The notes under the pieces: model-generated
Seen by the model: only the letters and a program-made list of their open reading frames with translations
Told to the model about the DNA's origin: nothing
The model's database searches: none
Translations under genes and position numbers: made by a program
From: Winogradskyella sp.
Lineage (GTDB): Bacteria > Bacteroidota > Bacteroidia > Flavobacteriales > Flavobacteriaceae
DNA length: 51,523 bases
NCBI RefSeq assembly: GCF_013213835.1
Contig: NZ_JABSSU010000014.1
Location: 1 to 51,523 of the forward strand
Direction of reading: 5' to 3'
Part shown: one piece after another, positions 10,279-18,314 of the stretch
Numbering within the stretch: position 1 is the stretch's first letter
Layout: the number at the start of each line of letters is the position of its first letter

Positions 10279-10308
10279 ATGTTATTATAAAGAGTTTTAA
10301 AATTCATC

Positions 10309-12693
10309 ATGATAAAAAATCACATTACAACATCAGTACGAAATCTTTGGAAAAATAAAACACTATCCATCCTTAATTTACTTGGTTTAAGCATTGGTAT
10401 TTCTAGTGTATTAACTTTGCTTTTTTCAGTTTATGCCTATTATACAGCTGATAATAATATCCCTGAAAAGGAATCCATTTTTTATTTAAAAACTGTTTTG
10501 AAAAATGGGGATGAGTATCGCTCAGTTCCGTATCCTTTTTTAGATGTAATTAAGTCTAGTTCGCCAAAAGTCATAGCAGGTACACATTTACACGGTTGGG
10601 GAAATATATGGTTAGAAAAGGATAATAAGGATTTTCAGAATAGAACTGACTATGCAGACCCAGAGTTTTTTGAGGTTTTTGATCTTCCTTTTAAATATGG
10701 GAATTCTGATACAGCATTAAAGAATAAATATTCAATTGTATTAACCGATAAAGTAAGTCGTCAAATTTTTGGTGATTCTAATCCTGTAGGTAAAACACTT
10801 ATTGGTGCAGATACATTAAATCTCCAAGTGACGGGAGTTTTAAAACCTATAAGTCCATATTCATCTTTTAGATTAGGTGTTATTTTGCCGAATACTATTT
10901 TAAAAGAAAATCCAAATTTTGTAGCACAAAACAATTGGGAAAATAGTTTTTCTCCAATTGATTTAAAGTTAAGTGCTGATACAAATATTGCGGGGTTTCA
11001 GGAACACATAACTCGACTTGTTGAAGAGCATTATACTGATTTAGAATCTATTTCAGAAGTAAAATTAATGCCTTATAAAGAAATGAGAACTGATTTAATG
11101 CCTATTGTAGATGTTATAATTACGAGTTCAATTGCCGCATCCTTTTTTATTTTATTGATTATACTTGTGAATCTATTGAATCTGAATACTTCGACAATGT
11201 TAGGTCGCACTAAGACATTGGCTGTGAGAAAGGTATTAGGAAGTTCTAAGAAAAGTTTAGTTTATCAGTACTGCATTGAAAATGGTATACTTGTTTTTGT
11301 GTCAATTGGATTATCAATTTTGTTATTCCTTACAGTGAATTTACCAAGGCTTAATGACGCTTTTGGTCCTGAATTTGGAGAAATATCATTTAATATTCTA
11401 AACGATTATCCTGTAATTGCTGGTATAGTTATAGTTGGTATTTTATCAACACTTATGGTATCTATAGTTCCGAGTTTACGTTTTGTAAAAATTCCTGTGA
11501 CTATTGGTATAAAAGGTAAGATTGATCGAATTAAGAATAACTTTTTGTTAAGGAATTCATTTATTATTCTACAATTTAGTATCGCTATTTTGTGTATCTG
11601 TGTCTCTGTAATCCTTAATAGACAGATTAGTTTTATGAAAAGTGCAGATCTTGGTTTTGAGCGCAATAGTATTTTAGTCGGCAACCTAGATTTAGATTAT
11701 AAGAATTTGGATGATGCTCAGTCTAAATTTAATGCGTTACTTAATGATTTAGAGTCTAATCCTTATGTTAAGAGTGTGTCAACCAGTGAGTCTATTCCGT
11801 CTGACTACTATTTTAATTACAGTTCGTATTATGATCCTACAATTAATAACGATGTCAGAATGCGAAGATCATACGCTGATGACTCCTATTTTAAAACATT
11901 AGAGGTTCCATTAGTAGAAGGACGACACTTTGACAGAAATATAGATCAGCCAGATGAAAGGCCAGTAATAATTAATGAAGCCGCAATGAGAGCATTCGGA
12001 TGGACTTCAATAGAAGGAAAACGACTTAATTATAAAGATTCTAATAGTACTGGTTTACCAATTGTTGGTGTGGTTAAGGATTTTCATTATGAAGATTTAC
12101 AGGAAGCGGTTGAACCTTTAGTACACATATATCGTAGTCATAAAGAACTGAGACTGCACAGGTTTTTGACAGTTAGTGTTCAAGAAGGTCATGAAATTAG
12201 TGTTGAGAATAAAATTACTGAAGCTTTTAATGACATTTCATCTCGAAAGACTTATGTACAATCACGACTTTCAGACATGGTGAGTGGACAGTATTTATTA
12301 ATTGAAGGTATATTAAAATCAGTTAATATAACGGCATTGACAGCCATTTTTATTAGTTGTCTTGGGTTATTTGGTTTAATCTCATTTACAGCAAAGCGAA
12401 AAGTCAAAGAAATTGGAATTAGAAAAGTACTTGGTGCGAGTGTAACAAAAATTGTTCTCTTATTATCAAAAGATTATTTAATACTAGTTGCTGTTGCGGC
12501 CATAATTGCATTTCCACTGGCATGGTATATAATGAGCACTTGGTTAGATAAGTTTGCTTACAGCATATCAATTAAATGGTGGATGTTTGCTGTTGCCGGT
12601 TTAATTGCATTATGCATTACCGCCATAACATTAGGTCTTAGAGCAGTTAGAAGTGCTACTGCTAATCCTGTAGATAGTTTAAAAACAGAATAA
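10309..12693 (+). CDS. FtsX/MacB-family ABC transporter permease 5
   Basis: 794 residues, same double-FtsX plan, but the most divergent of the five. The first coupling loop reads TLAVRKVLGSS instead of EVGIRK, and the N-terminal periplasmic domain differs in sequence. The second module (EIGIRKVLGASV) is canonical. It ends NPVDSLKTE. It is followed after 20 nt by its own ATPase gene and then a TolC gene, so this trio may form a separate unit. It starts at the ATG at 10309 behind the candidate operator region. Confidence 0.92.
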   Translation: MIKNHITTSVRNLWKNKTLSILNLLGLSIGISSVLTLLFSVYAYYTADNNIPEKESIFYLKTVLKNGDEYRSVPYPFLDVIKSSSPKVIAGTHLHGWGNIWLEKDNKDFQNRTDYADPEFFEVFDLPFKYGNSDTALKNKYSIVLTDKVSRQIFGDSNPVGKTLIGADTLNLQVTGVLKPISPYSSFRLGVILPNTILKENPNFVAQNNWENSFSPIDLKLSADTNIAGFQEHITRLVEEHYTDLESISEVKLMPYKEMRTDLMPIVDVIITSSIAASFFILLIILVNLLNLNTSTMLGRTKTLAVRKVLGSSKKSLVYQYCIENGILVFVSIGLSILLFLTVNLPRLNDAFGPEFGEISFNILNDYPVIAGIVIVGILSTLMVSIVPSLRFVKIPVTIGIKGKIDRIKNNFLLRNSFIILQFSIAILCICVSVILNRQISFMKSADLGFERNSILVGNLDLDYKNLDDAQSKFNALLNDLESNPYVKSVSTSESIPSDYYFNYSSYYDPTINNDVRMRRSYADDSYFKTLEVPLVEGRHFDRNIDQPDERPVIINEAAMRAFGWTSIEGKRLNYKDSNSTGLPIVGVVKDFHYEDLQEAVEPLVHIYRSHKELRLHRFLTVSVQEGHEISVENKITEAFNDISSRKTYVQSRLSDMVSGQYLLIEGILKSVNITALTAIFISCLGLFGLISFTAKRKVKEIGIRKVLGASVTKIVLLLSKDYLILVAVAAIIAFPLAWYIMSTWLDKFAYSISIKWWMFAVAGLIALCITAITLGLRAVRSATANPVDSLKTE

Positions 12694-12713
12694 GAATTAA
12701 CAACAATCAAAAA

Positions 12714-13388
12714 ATGAGCATATTATTAAGTTTAAATGAAGCGACAAGGTCTGTAAATTCAGGTAACAATAAGGTTACTTTATTGAACAACATCAACCTG
12801 CAAGTAAAGGAAGGAGAGTTTATTTCGTTAATGGGTCCGTCGGGTTCTGGTAAATCTACACTTCTTAATTGTATAGGAATGTTAGATAATTTTAATGGTG
12901 GTGGTTACACCTTTTTAGGACAACCTGTTCATAGTATGAAGGAAAAGAAAAGATCTATGCTTTACAAAGAATATATAGGTTTTGTATTTCAGGCTTATCA
13001 TCTGATTGATGAGTTAACTGTATTTGAAAATATAGAAACTCCATTGTTATATAAAAATGTTAAATCATCAGAACGCAAAGCTTTAGTAGCTGATATGTTA
13101 GATCGCTTTAATATTGTTGGGAAAAAAGATTTATTCCCTGAGCAATTAAGTGGCGGACAGCAACAATTAGTTGGTATTGCAAGAGCTCTTATAGGTAATC
13201 CTAAACTCATTCTGGCTGATGAACCCACAGGAAACCTTAACTCTAAGCAAAGTACAGAAATAATGGAATTATTTTCAGAATTAAATAAAGAAGGAGTTAC
13301 AATTATACAAGCAACACACTCGGAGAAGAATGCCTCATATGGTTCTAGAATTATTAATCTACTAGATGGGGAAATAGTCTCAGAATAA
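12714..13388 (+). CDS. ABC transporter ATP-binding protein (LolD/MacB type)
   Basis: 224 residues, a complete cytoplasmic ATPase. Walker A GPSGSGKST is at 41-49, the Q-loop is in FVFQAYHLI, the signature LSGGQQQ is near 144, Walker B is LILADEPTGNL, and the H-loop is in QATHSE. Length and motifs match the LolD/MacB/FtsE branch that works with FtsX-type permeases. It lies 20 nt after permease 5 and 10 nt before tolC, so all three are probably translated from one message. It may also serve permeases 1-4. Confidence 0.93.
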   Translation: MSILLSLNEATRSVNSGNNKVTLLNNINLQVKEGEFISLMGPSGSGKSTLLNCIGMLDNFNGGGYTFLGQPVHSMKEKKRSMLYKEYIGFVFQAYHLIDELTVFENIETPLLYKNVKSSERKALVADMLDRFNIVGKKDLFPEQLSGGQQQLVGIARALIGNPKLILADEPTGNLNSKQSTEIMELFSELNKEGVTIIQATHSEKNASYGSRIINLLDGEIVSE

Positions 13389-13398
13389 CCACAAAATT

Positions 13399-14811
13399 AT
13401 GAAACATTTTCAATTCTTATTTGCCATCATTTTTATGATGGGTTGGGGAGCATTTGCTCAAAGCGAAATCTATTCATTGGAAGATTGTATCAAAATTGCC
13501 CTTGAAAATAATATAGATTTAAGGTCCGCTAACCTAAGGGCTAATTCAGCTAAGATAAATCACCAACAATCAAAAGCTAATATTTTACCCACAATAAACG
13601 GAACTTTTAATCTTGGTAAAAATGATGGTCGTAGTATTGATCCATTCACAAATGACTTCATAAATCAAGAGTTAACATTTTCAAATATGGGATTGAGTTT
13701 AGATTTTACTGTGTTTAACGGTTTTAGATTATTAAATGCTGCAAAGCAAAACCGATTGAATAGAAAAGCCGCAGAACAAGAACTAGAGGCTGCTAAACAA
13801 GATTTGGTGTTAAACGTCACTTTAGCCTATTTACAAGTGCTTAATAATAAAGCTGTTTTAGGTTTAACCGAGCAACGTTATGACGCTACAAAACAGCAAC
13901 TTAAAAATCAAGAGGATTTCTATAAAAATGAGTCTGGAAATCCAGCAGATTATGCTGATATTTTAGGACAGTTAGCGAATGATGAAACGAGTATTTTAAC
14001 AACTCAATCCAATTTGAATAATTCAATTCAGACACTATTACGATTATTAAATTTACCTAGTAATTTTGAAATTGACCCTCAAAATCTAATGCTAGAAGTT
14101 GAAAGTTATAATTTAACTGCAGAAGAGGTGTATAAAGCTGCTATCGAGAATTTAGCAACATTTAAGGCGAATGAATTAAGGATAGAAGCTGCAAAAAAAG
14201 GTGTAAGCGTAGCGAAATCTCAATTTACACCAGAAATTTCCATTTTTGGTGGAGTTAATACAAACTATTCTAGTGCTGCACAACTCTTTAATTTAACAGG
14301 TAGTACAATTGTTGATACAGGTGCTTTTGTTACAGTTGAAGGACAAGAGATATCAGTTCAATCAGAACAACCAATTTTTGAAACTCAGACCATTAGTTAT
14401 GAGGATCAATTAGATAATAATTTAAACACCGTAATTGGTGTTTCTGTAAATGTGCCCCTATTTAATGGATTTAGAGCAAAGAATAATGTAGCATTAGAAA
14501 AAATACGAGTACAAGAGTCTATATTAGAATTGGAGCGTACGCATTTAGATATTAAAAACAATATAGCACAAGTACATTTTGATATGGTGGCAGCTTATGG
14601 AAGATATCAAAGTTTACTTAAACAAGTAGAGGCTTATGAAGAATCTTATCGTATAAATGAAATAAGGTTTAATAATGGGGTGTCAAATTTTTTAAGTTAC
14701 GTTACAAGTAAGAATAATTTAGATGCTTCTCGTGTAAATTTAGAAAACGCCAAATATGATTATTTGTTGAGAGTGAAAGTTTTAGATTACTATAGAGGAA
14801 TCAATTTTTAG
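13399..14811 (+). CDS. TolC-family outer membrane protein
   Basis: 470 residues. The signal peptide (about 1-20) ends GAFAQ. It is followed by YSLEDCIKIALENN, the usual TolC/OEP opening, and two OEP repeats rich in heptad-like helices. Function by family: outer membrane trimeric duct that lets a MacB-type pump deliver cargo outside. A periplasmic adaptor (HlyD/MacA type) is not in the window and is presumably encoded upstream. The stop codon overlaps by 4 nt the end of a convergent gene. Confidence 0.9.
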   Translation: MKHFQFLFAIIFMMGWGAFAQSEIYSLEDCIKIALENNIDLRSANLRANSAKINHQQSKANILPTINGTFNLGKNDGRSIDPFTNDFINQELTFSNMGLSLDFTVFNGFRLLNAAKQNRLNRKAAEQELEAAKQDLVLNVTLAYLQVLNNKAVLGLTEQRYDATKQQLKNQEDFYKNESGNPADYADILGQLANDETSILTTQSNLNNSIQTLLRLLNLPSNFEIDPQNLMLEVESYNLTAEEVYKAAIENLATFKANELRIEAAKKGVSVAKSQFTPEISIFGGVNTNYSSAAQLFNLTGSTIVDTGAFVTVEGQEISVQSEQPIFETQTISYEDQLDNNLNTVIGVSVNVPLFNGFRAKNNVALEKIRVQESILELERTHLDIKNNIAQVHFDMVAAYGRYQSLLKQVEAYEESYRINEIRFNNGVSNFLSYVTSKNNLDASRVNLENAKYDYLLRVKVLDYYRGINF

Positions 14812-15050
14812 CCTAAGATTGTTTTATGTATAGCATCACCAACCCAATAGCCAAAACCTAATACTATAGGATAGGCAATAAAAAGCCAGATATAATCTAT
14901 TATGCTTATCATTGTAAAGACTTGATTACCATTTTTACTCAACAAGTTTATAAAATGATACCAAGATGTAATCCCTAATTTAACAACAATTCCATTTGCC
15001 AAAATAGCAACAATAAGAATGGATAAGCCTATGACGTATATTCTAATCAT
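14808..15050 (-). CDS. Small integral membrane protein, unknown function
   Basis: 80 residues, with hydrophobic segments near 5-25, 46-62 and 62-75, and no recognised domain. It starts 6 nt after the aldo/keto reductase stop on the same strand, so it is probably co-transcribed with it. Its stop overlaps the tolC stop in a convergent arrangement, with no room for a hairpin terminator. Confidence 0.7.
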   Translation of the reverse strand: MIRIYVIGLSILIVAILANGIVVKLGITSWYHFINLLSKNGNQVFTMISIIDYIWLFIAYPIVLGFGYWVGDAIHKTILG

Positions 15051-15056
15051 GTGAAA

Positions 15057-16016
15057 TTAATTCCACTCTAAGTTACTTCTTTCTTGCCAATAGAATTCTT
15101 TTGATACCATAAAAGTTTCTAATTTTCTAACTTCTAAATCATTAAGTTTAAAATTTAAAGCTTTATAGTTTTGTTCAAGTTGTTCAATGTTAGAAGCACC
15201 ACTCAAAACAACCGTAGGTTTCAAATGGTCTATAATAAAGCGAATCGCGATAGCATCATATCCTACATTATATTTCTTTTCAAGTTGCTGTAAATAATCA
15301 TAGGCAGGTATATATGTTTTTAAACTTGATTGATGAAGTAGTCGACCGTTTGCTAGTGCTTCTTTAATGATGACCGTTTTATGATTATGAATTAACGCTT
15401 TTAATATGTTATGAGTTGACTGTTCGAATATATTATAGGTTACTTGAAAACTGTCAAACAAATCTTCACCTTCAAAAGTAATTTCTTGAGCTGTTTTTAT
15501 GATAGATTCTTGTGCAGTACCACTTGAAGATAATCCAATTTTTAGACCATATTCATTTTTGAGCTGATAGAGTCTTCTGAGTACTGCATTATTAGTTAAA
15601 ACTCCACTTTCTAATGTAGCTGAATGTATTTGATAAATATTAAGATGAGGTAGAAAAGCTCTAGAAATATCCCATTGTTCATTTAATTTAGATAAAGAAT
15701 GTTCTTTGACTTCATGCTTACCTTTAAAGCCAATTTCCCAATCTGCCATATAGGTATAACCAAACTTTGTAGAAAATGCCACATCCTTAAAGTGTTTGGT
15801 TTTATGCCAATCGAGTAGAAATTCTTCACCTAAACCATAAGAAGGTGCAACATCAAAGTCTCTAATTCCGAGAGCATAGGCTTTGTCTAAAACTTGAAAT
15901 GCATTAGACCTAAATGCCTTTATAGATTTGTCTATGTTTTTATGCGTTCTTAGGTTAATGTAATCTGGTCGACCTAATGCCGCCATTCCTAAACCAATTC
16001 TTGTTTTTTTAGCCAT
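15057..16016 (-). CDS. Aldo/keto reductase family oxidoreductase
   Basis: 319 residues, a TIM-barrel NADPH-dependent reductase. The catalytic tetrad is visible: Asp55 and Tyr60 in DVAPSYG, Lys84 in STKFG and His131 in IYQIHSA. C-terminal LSGASN is typical of the cofactor-binding end. The start overlaps the upstream glutaredoxin-like gene by 28 nt, implying coupled translation. The substrate cannot be read from sequence. The neighbours (glutaredoxin, MsrA, MsrB) suggest carbonyl or oxidative-damage clean-up. Confidence 0.88.
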   Translation of the reverse strand: MAKKTRIGLGMAALGRPDYINLRTHKNIDKSIKAFRSNAFQVLDKAYALGIRDFDVAPSYGLGEEFLLDWHKTKHFKDVAFSTKFGYTYMADWEIGFKGKHEVKEHSLSKLNEQWDISRAFLPHLNIYQIHSATLESGVLTNNAVLRRLYQLKNEYGLKIGLSSSGTAQESIIKTAQEITFEGEDLFDSFQVTYNIFEQSTHNILKALIHNHKTVIIKEALANGRLLHQSSLKTYIPAYDYLQQLEKKYNVGYDAIAIRFIIDHLKPTVVLSGASNIEQLEQNYKALNFKLNDLEVRKLETFMVSKEFYWQERSNLEWN

Positions 16017-16246
16017 TTCATTAAATCGTTATCACTTGGATTTCTAAGTTTTTTATTGCCGATTGTAATTGTCGGAAAGTTGAGTTTTCGGTTGTTATAT
16101 AAACTCCGAAGTTCTTCAGCAAAAGCTTCATTCTCTTCTACATCTAAAAAGCTGTATTTTAACTGTAAATTATCTAAATACGATTGATAATATTTGGTTT
16201 TATGGCATCTTTGAGCACCGTATAATATGATGTTTGGCTGACTCAT
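15989..16246 (-). CDS. Glutaredoxin-like protein with a single cysteine
   Basis: 85 residues with a thioredoxin-like fold pattern: beta strand NIILYG, active-site-like RCHKT with Cys14 as the only cysteine, and the cis-proline loop NFPTI with Pro58. The length fits the glutaredoxin family. A CxxT site would make it monothiol. It overlaps the aldo/keto reductase by 28 nt and lies 58 nt after msrA, with a terminator-like hairpin between. Confidence 0.75.
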   Translation of the reverse strand: MSQPNIILYGAQRCHKTKYYQSYLDNLQLKYSFLDVEENEAFAEELRSLYNNRKLNFPTITIGNKKLRNPSDNDLMKWLKKQELV

Positions 16247-16263
16247 TATAGATTCAATTATTA

Positions 16264-16296
16264 ATTTCCAAAGCTAGTAAAACCAGCTTTGGAAAT
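16264..16296 (-). terminator. Intrinsic terminator after msrA
   Basis: A perfect 12-bp stem (16264-16275 with 16285-16296) with a 9-nt loop lies 8 nt after the msrA stop codon on the minus strand. The tail on that strand is AT-rich but not a pure T-run. On the plus strand a stronger TTTTT follows. It separates the msrBA pair from the glutaredoxin/reductase genes. Confidence 0.75.
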
Positions 16297-16304
16297 TTTT
16301 AAAA

Positions 16305-16847
16305 TTAGTTTTTCAATTTATCAGCATGAAGTTTTCTCAACTTCGCAAGCTTTGGGTCAATTACAAAATTGCAATATCCATAATCAGGATTGTTTTTGTA
16401 AAAATCTTGATGTTCTTGTTCTGCATCATAGAAAGTTTGTGCCTCTGAAATTTCAGTAACTATGGGGTCATCATAATATTTACCAAGTTCTTCAACAACA
16501 GCATTAGCCACTTCTTTTTGAGTATCGTTATGATAATAAATTACAGAGCGATATTGTGTACCACGATCTGCACCTTGTCTATTCAAGGTTGTAGGATCAT
16601 GTGTCGTCATAAAAATCACCAAGATATCTGTATAACTTATCACGTTAGCATCAAAAGTAACTTGCACAACTTCAGCGTGTCCTGTTAATCCCGAACAAAT
16701 TTCTCTATAAGTTGGCTTGCCTGGTACATTTCCACCAGAATATCCTGAAATCACTTTTTCTACACCTTTTACTTCTTGAAATACGGCTTCCGTACACCAA
16801 AAACAGCCACCACCAACTGTGGCAATTTGTAAATTCTTTGTAGTCAT
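16305..16847 (-). CDS. msrA: Peptide-methionine (S)-S-oxide reductase MsrA
   Basis: 180 residues. GCFWCTE near the N-terminus carries the catalytic Cys15. GYSGG, the TRLQ-type region and the C-terminal HQDFY/NPDYGYC segment are typical. The enzyme reduces the S-epimer of methionine sulfoxide with thioredoxin as donor. No signal peptide, so cytoplasmic. Its start codon overlaps the msrB stop by 1 nt, so MsrB and MsrA are made together and repair both epimers. Confidence 0.96.
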   Translation of the reverse strand: MTTKNLQIATVGGGCFWCTEAVFQEVKGVEKVISGYSGGNVPGKPTYREICSGLTGHAEVVQVTFDANVISYTDILVIFMTTHDPTTLNRQGADRGTQYRSVIYYHNDTQKEVANAVVEELGKYYDDPIVTEISEAQTFYDAEQEHQDFYKNNPDYGYCNFVIDPKLAKLRKLHADKLKN

Positions 16848-17299
16848 TAGGCGGTCTCCTTTTCTAAAGTCATAGATTCTGAGTTAATACAATAGCGCAG
16901 TCCACTTGGTTCTGGTCCATCAGGGAAAACATGTCCTAAATGTCCATCACAGGTATTACACATTACTTCAACGCGTACCATGCCATAAGAGGTGTCTTTC
17001 TCATATTTAATAGCATTTTCTTTAATGGGTTGGGTAAAACTTGGCCAACCAGTACCAGAACTAAATTTTATAGTAGAATCAAATAAAGGTGTACCACAAC
17101 ATACGCATTTATACTTACCTGCATCATAAGTACGACACAAAGCACCTGTATGTGCGCGCTCAGTACCTTTTTGTCTGGTGATTCTGTATTGCTCTGGTGT
17201 TAATTGAGATTTCCACTCAGCTTCAGATTTTTCTACTCTTCTGTCTGGTGTTGGGTTTCCGTTTACTGAAAAACTAATAACGTCTTTCCATGTTAACAT
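16847..17299 (-). CDS. msrB: Peptide-methionine (R)-S-oxide reductase MsrB
   Basis: 150 residues. The structural zinc site is formed by CVCC (Cys65/Cys68) and CNTC (Cys114/Cys117). The catalytic cysteine is Cys137 in RYCINS, and GTGWPSF and [10 protein letters not shown] are family signatures. It reduces the R-epimer of methionine sulfoxide. No signal peptide. First gene of the msrBA pair, so its promoter must lie in the gap above 17300. Confidence 0.96.
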   Translation of the reverse strand: MLTWKDVISFSVNGNPTPDRRVEKSEAEWKSQLTPEQYRITRQKGTERAHTGALCRTYDAGKYKCVCCGTPLFDSTIKFSSGTGWPSFTQPIKENAIKYEKDTSYGMVRVEVMCNTCDGHLGHVFPDGPEPSGLRYCINSESMTLEKETA

Positions 17300-17535
17300 A
17301 CTATTTTCCTTTCTTTTTTAGTAATTCTTTGTTTTTGTCGCTAATCTCACGTTGTTCTTACAGTAGTTCACCGCGCTGATTTTACGAATTTAGCAAAATG
17401 AAAGCTGCTATTTTATGGATAACATAAAAGTTGTGAAATAAATAACAGATAATGGTTTTGTTTCAAATATATTCATACTTTTATCTAACGTAAACAAAAC
17501 AATCAAAGTGATAGCACTTACAATCATATTTGTTT

Positions 17536-17561
17536 TAACAACAGTTGTTATTTTTAACAAC
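17536..17561. promoter_or_regulatory. Palindrome plus third half-site upstream of the arginine operon
   Basis: TAACAAC-A-GTTGTTA (17536-17550) is a perfect 7-bp inverted repeat, followed after 4 nt by a third TAACAAC (17555-17561). The arrangement suits a repressor operator, or two alternative RNA hairpins. It lies 136 nt before the first gene of the arginine operon in the msrB/arg divergent gap. It does not match the usual ArgR box closely. Confidence 0.4.
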
Positions 17562-17564
17562 CGT

Positions 17565-17638
17565 CCTAAGTTACGTCCAGTTTTTCGTCGCCCTTAGGGT
17601 GCGTTTCTATTTTTGGAACTATAGGTGAGTCCAGTTCC
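17565..17638 (+). promoter_or_regulatory. Structured, GC-richer leader of the arginine operon
   Basis: Two hairpins follow one another: CCTAAG (17565-17570) with CTTAGG (17593-17598), and GGAACT (17615-17620) with AGTTCC (17633-17638). GTCCAGTT occurs twice as a direct repeat inside the segment. TATTTTTG at 17608-17615 fits the Bacteroidota -7 element TAnnTTTG but lacks a clear -33 partner. The rest of the 397-nt gap (17300-17696) shows nothing gene-like. It may be a cis-acting RNA leader or a promoter with operators. Confidence 0.35.
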
Positions 17639-17696
17639 GCTTTCAAAACAAATAATTTCAATTAGAACATAAGTTAAAAGTTAAAGATTAGAAATA

Positions 17697-18314
17697 ATGA
17701 AAATCATTATTGCTGATAAGTCACATACTAAATATGCAAATGCTATTTGTGATACAATAGCAGGTGCTGCTAAAGACAGAGGCACAGGAATTGCAAAACG
17801 AAAGCCTGAATATATTATTGACAAAATGGAAAAAGGCAATGCGGTTATTGCCTTAGAAAGCGATGATTTTGCAGGATTCTGCTATATAGAATCTTGGGGA
17901 CACGGCAAATTTGTAGCAAATTCAGGACTTATAGTGCATCCAAATTATAGAGGACAAGGTTTAGCAAAAAAGATTAAGAAAGCCATTTTTGACCATAGTA
18001 GAACGAAGTTTCCAAACTCTAAAATCTTTAGTATCACAACAGGATTAGCTGTGATGAAAATGAATAGCGATTTAGGTTACAAACCTGTTACATTTTCTGA
18101 ATTAACTGACGACCAAACCTTCTGGAATGGTTGTCAAACATGTAAAAATTATGATGTACTTCAAAGAACTGAACAGAAAATGTGTTTGTGTACAGGCATG
18201 TTGTACGATGCAAATTCTGAAGAAAATAAGTCAAAAAAAGAATTCAAAGGCAAAGCTTATAAAAGATTGAAGAGTATAAAACAAGCACTGTTTTTAAAAA
18301 AGGAACAGAAATGA
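17697..18314 (+). CDS. GNAT-family N-acetyltransferase heading the arginine operon
   Basis: 205 residues. A GNAT fold is indicated by the acetyl-CoA loop RGQGLA (85-90) after the strand SGLIVHP. An unusual C-terminal part has four cysteines, CxxC (146, 149) and CxC (163, 165), which could bind metal. It overlaps argG by 4 nt and the operon has no argA or argJ, so by context it is the best candidate for the amino-terminal acylation of glutamate (N-acetyl- or N-succinylglutamate synthase). That assignment is inference. The sequence itself shows only a GNAT enzyme. Confidence 0.85.
   Translation: MKIIIADKSHTKYANAICDTIAGAAKDRGTGIAKRKPEYIIDKMEKGNAVIALESDDFAGFCYIESWGHGKFVANSGLIVHPNYRGQGLAKKIKKAIFDHSRTKFPNSKIFSITTGLAVMKMNSDLGYKPVTFSELTDDQTFWNGCQTCKNYDVLQRTEQKMCLCTGMLYDANSEENKSKKEFKGKAYKRLKSIKQALFLKKEQK

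Noticed and set aside
17565..17638. tRNA or known riboswitch upstream of the arginine operon
   Set aside because: There is no cloverleaf or CCA-type end, and the stems do not match SAM, lysine or other riboswitch patterns that I can recall.
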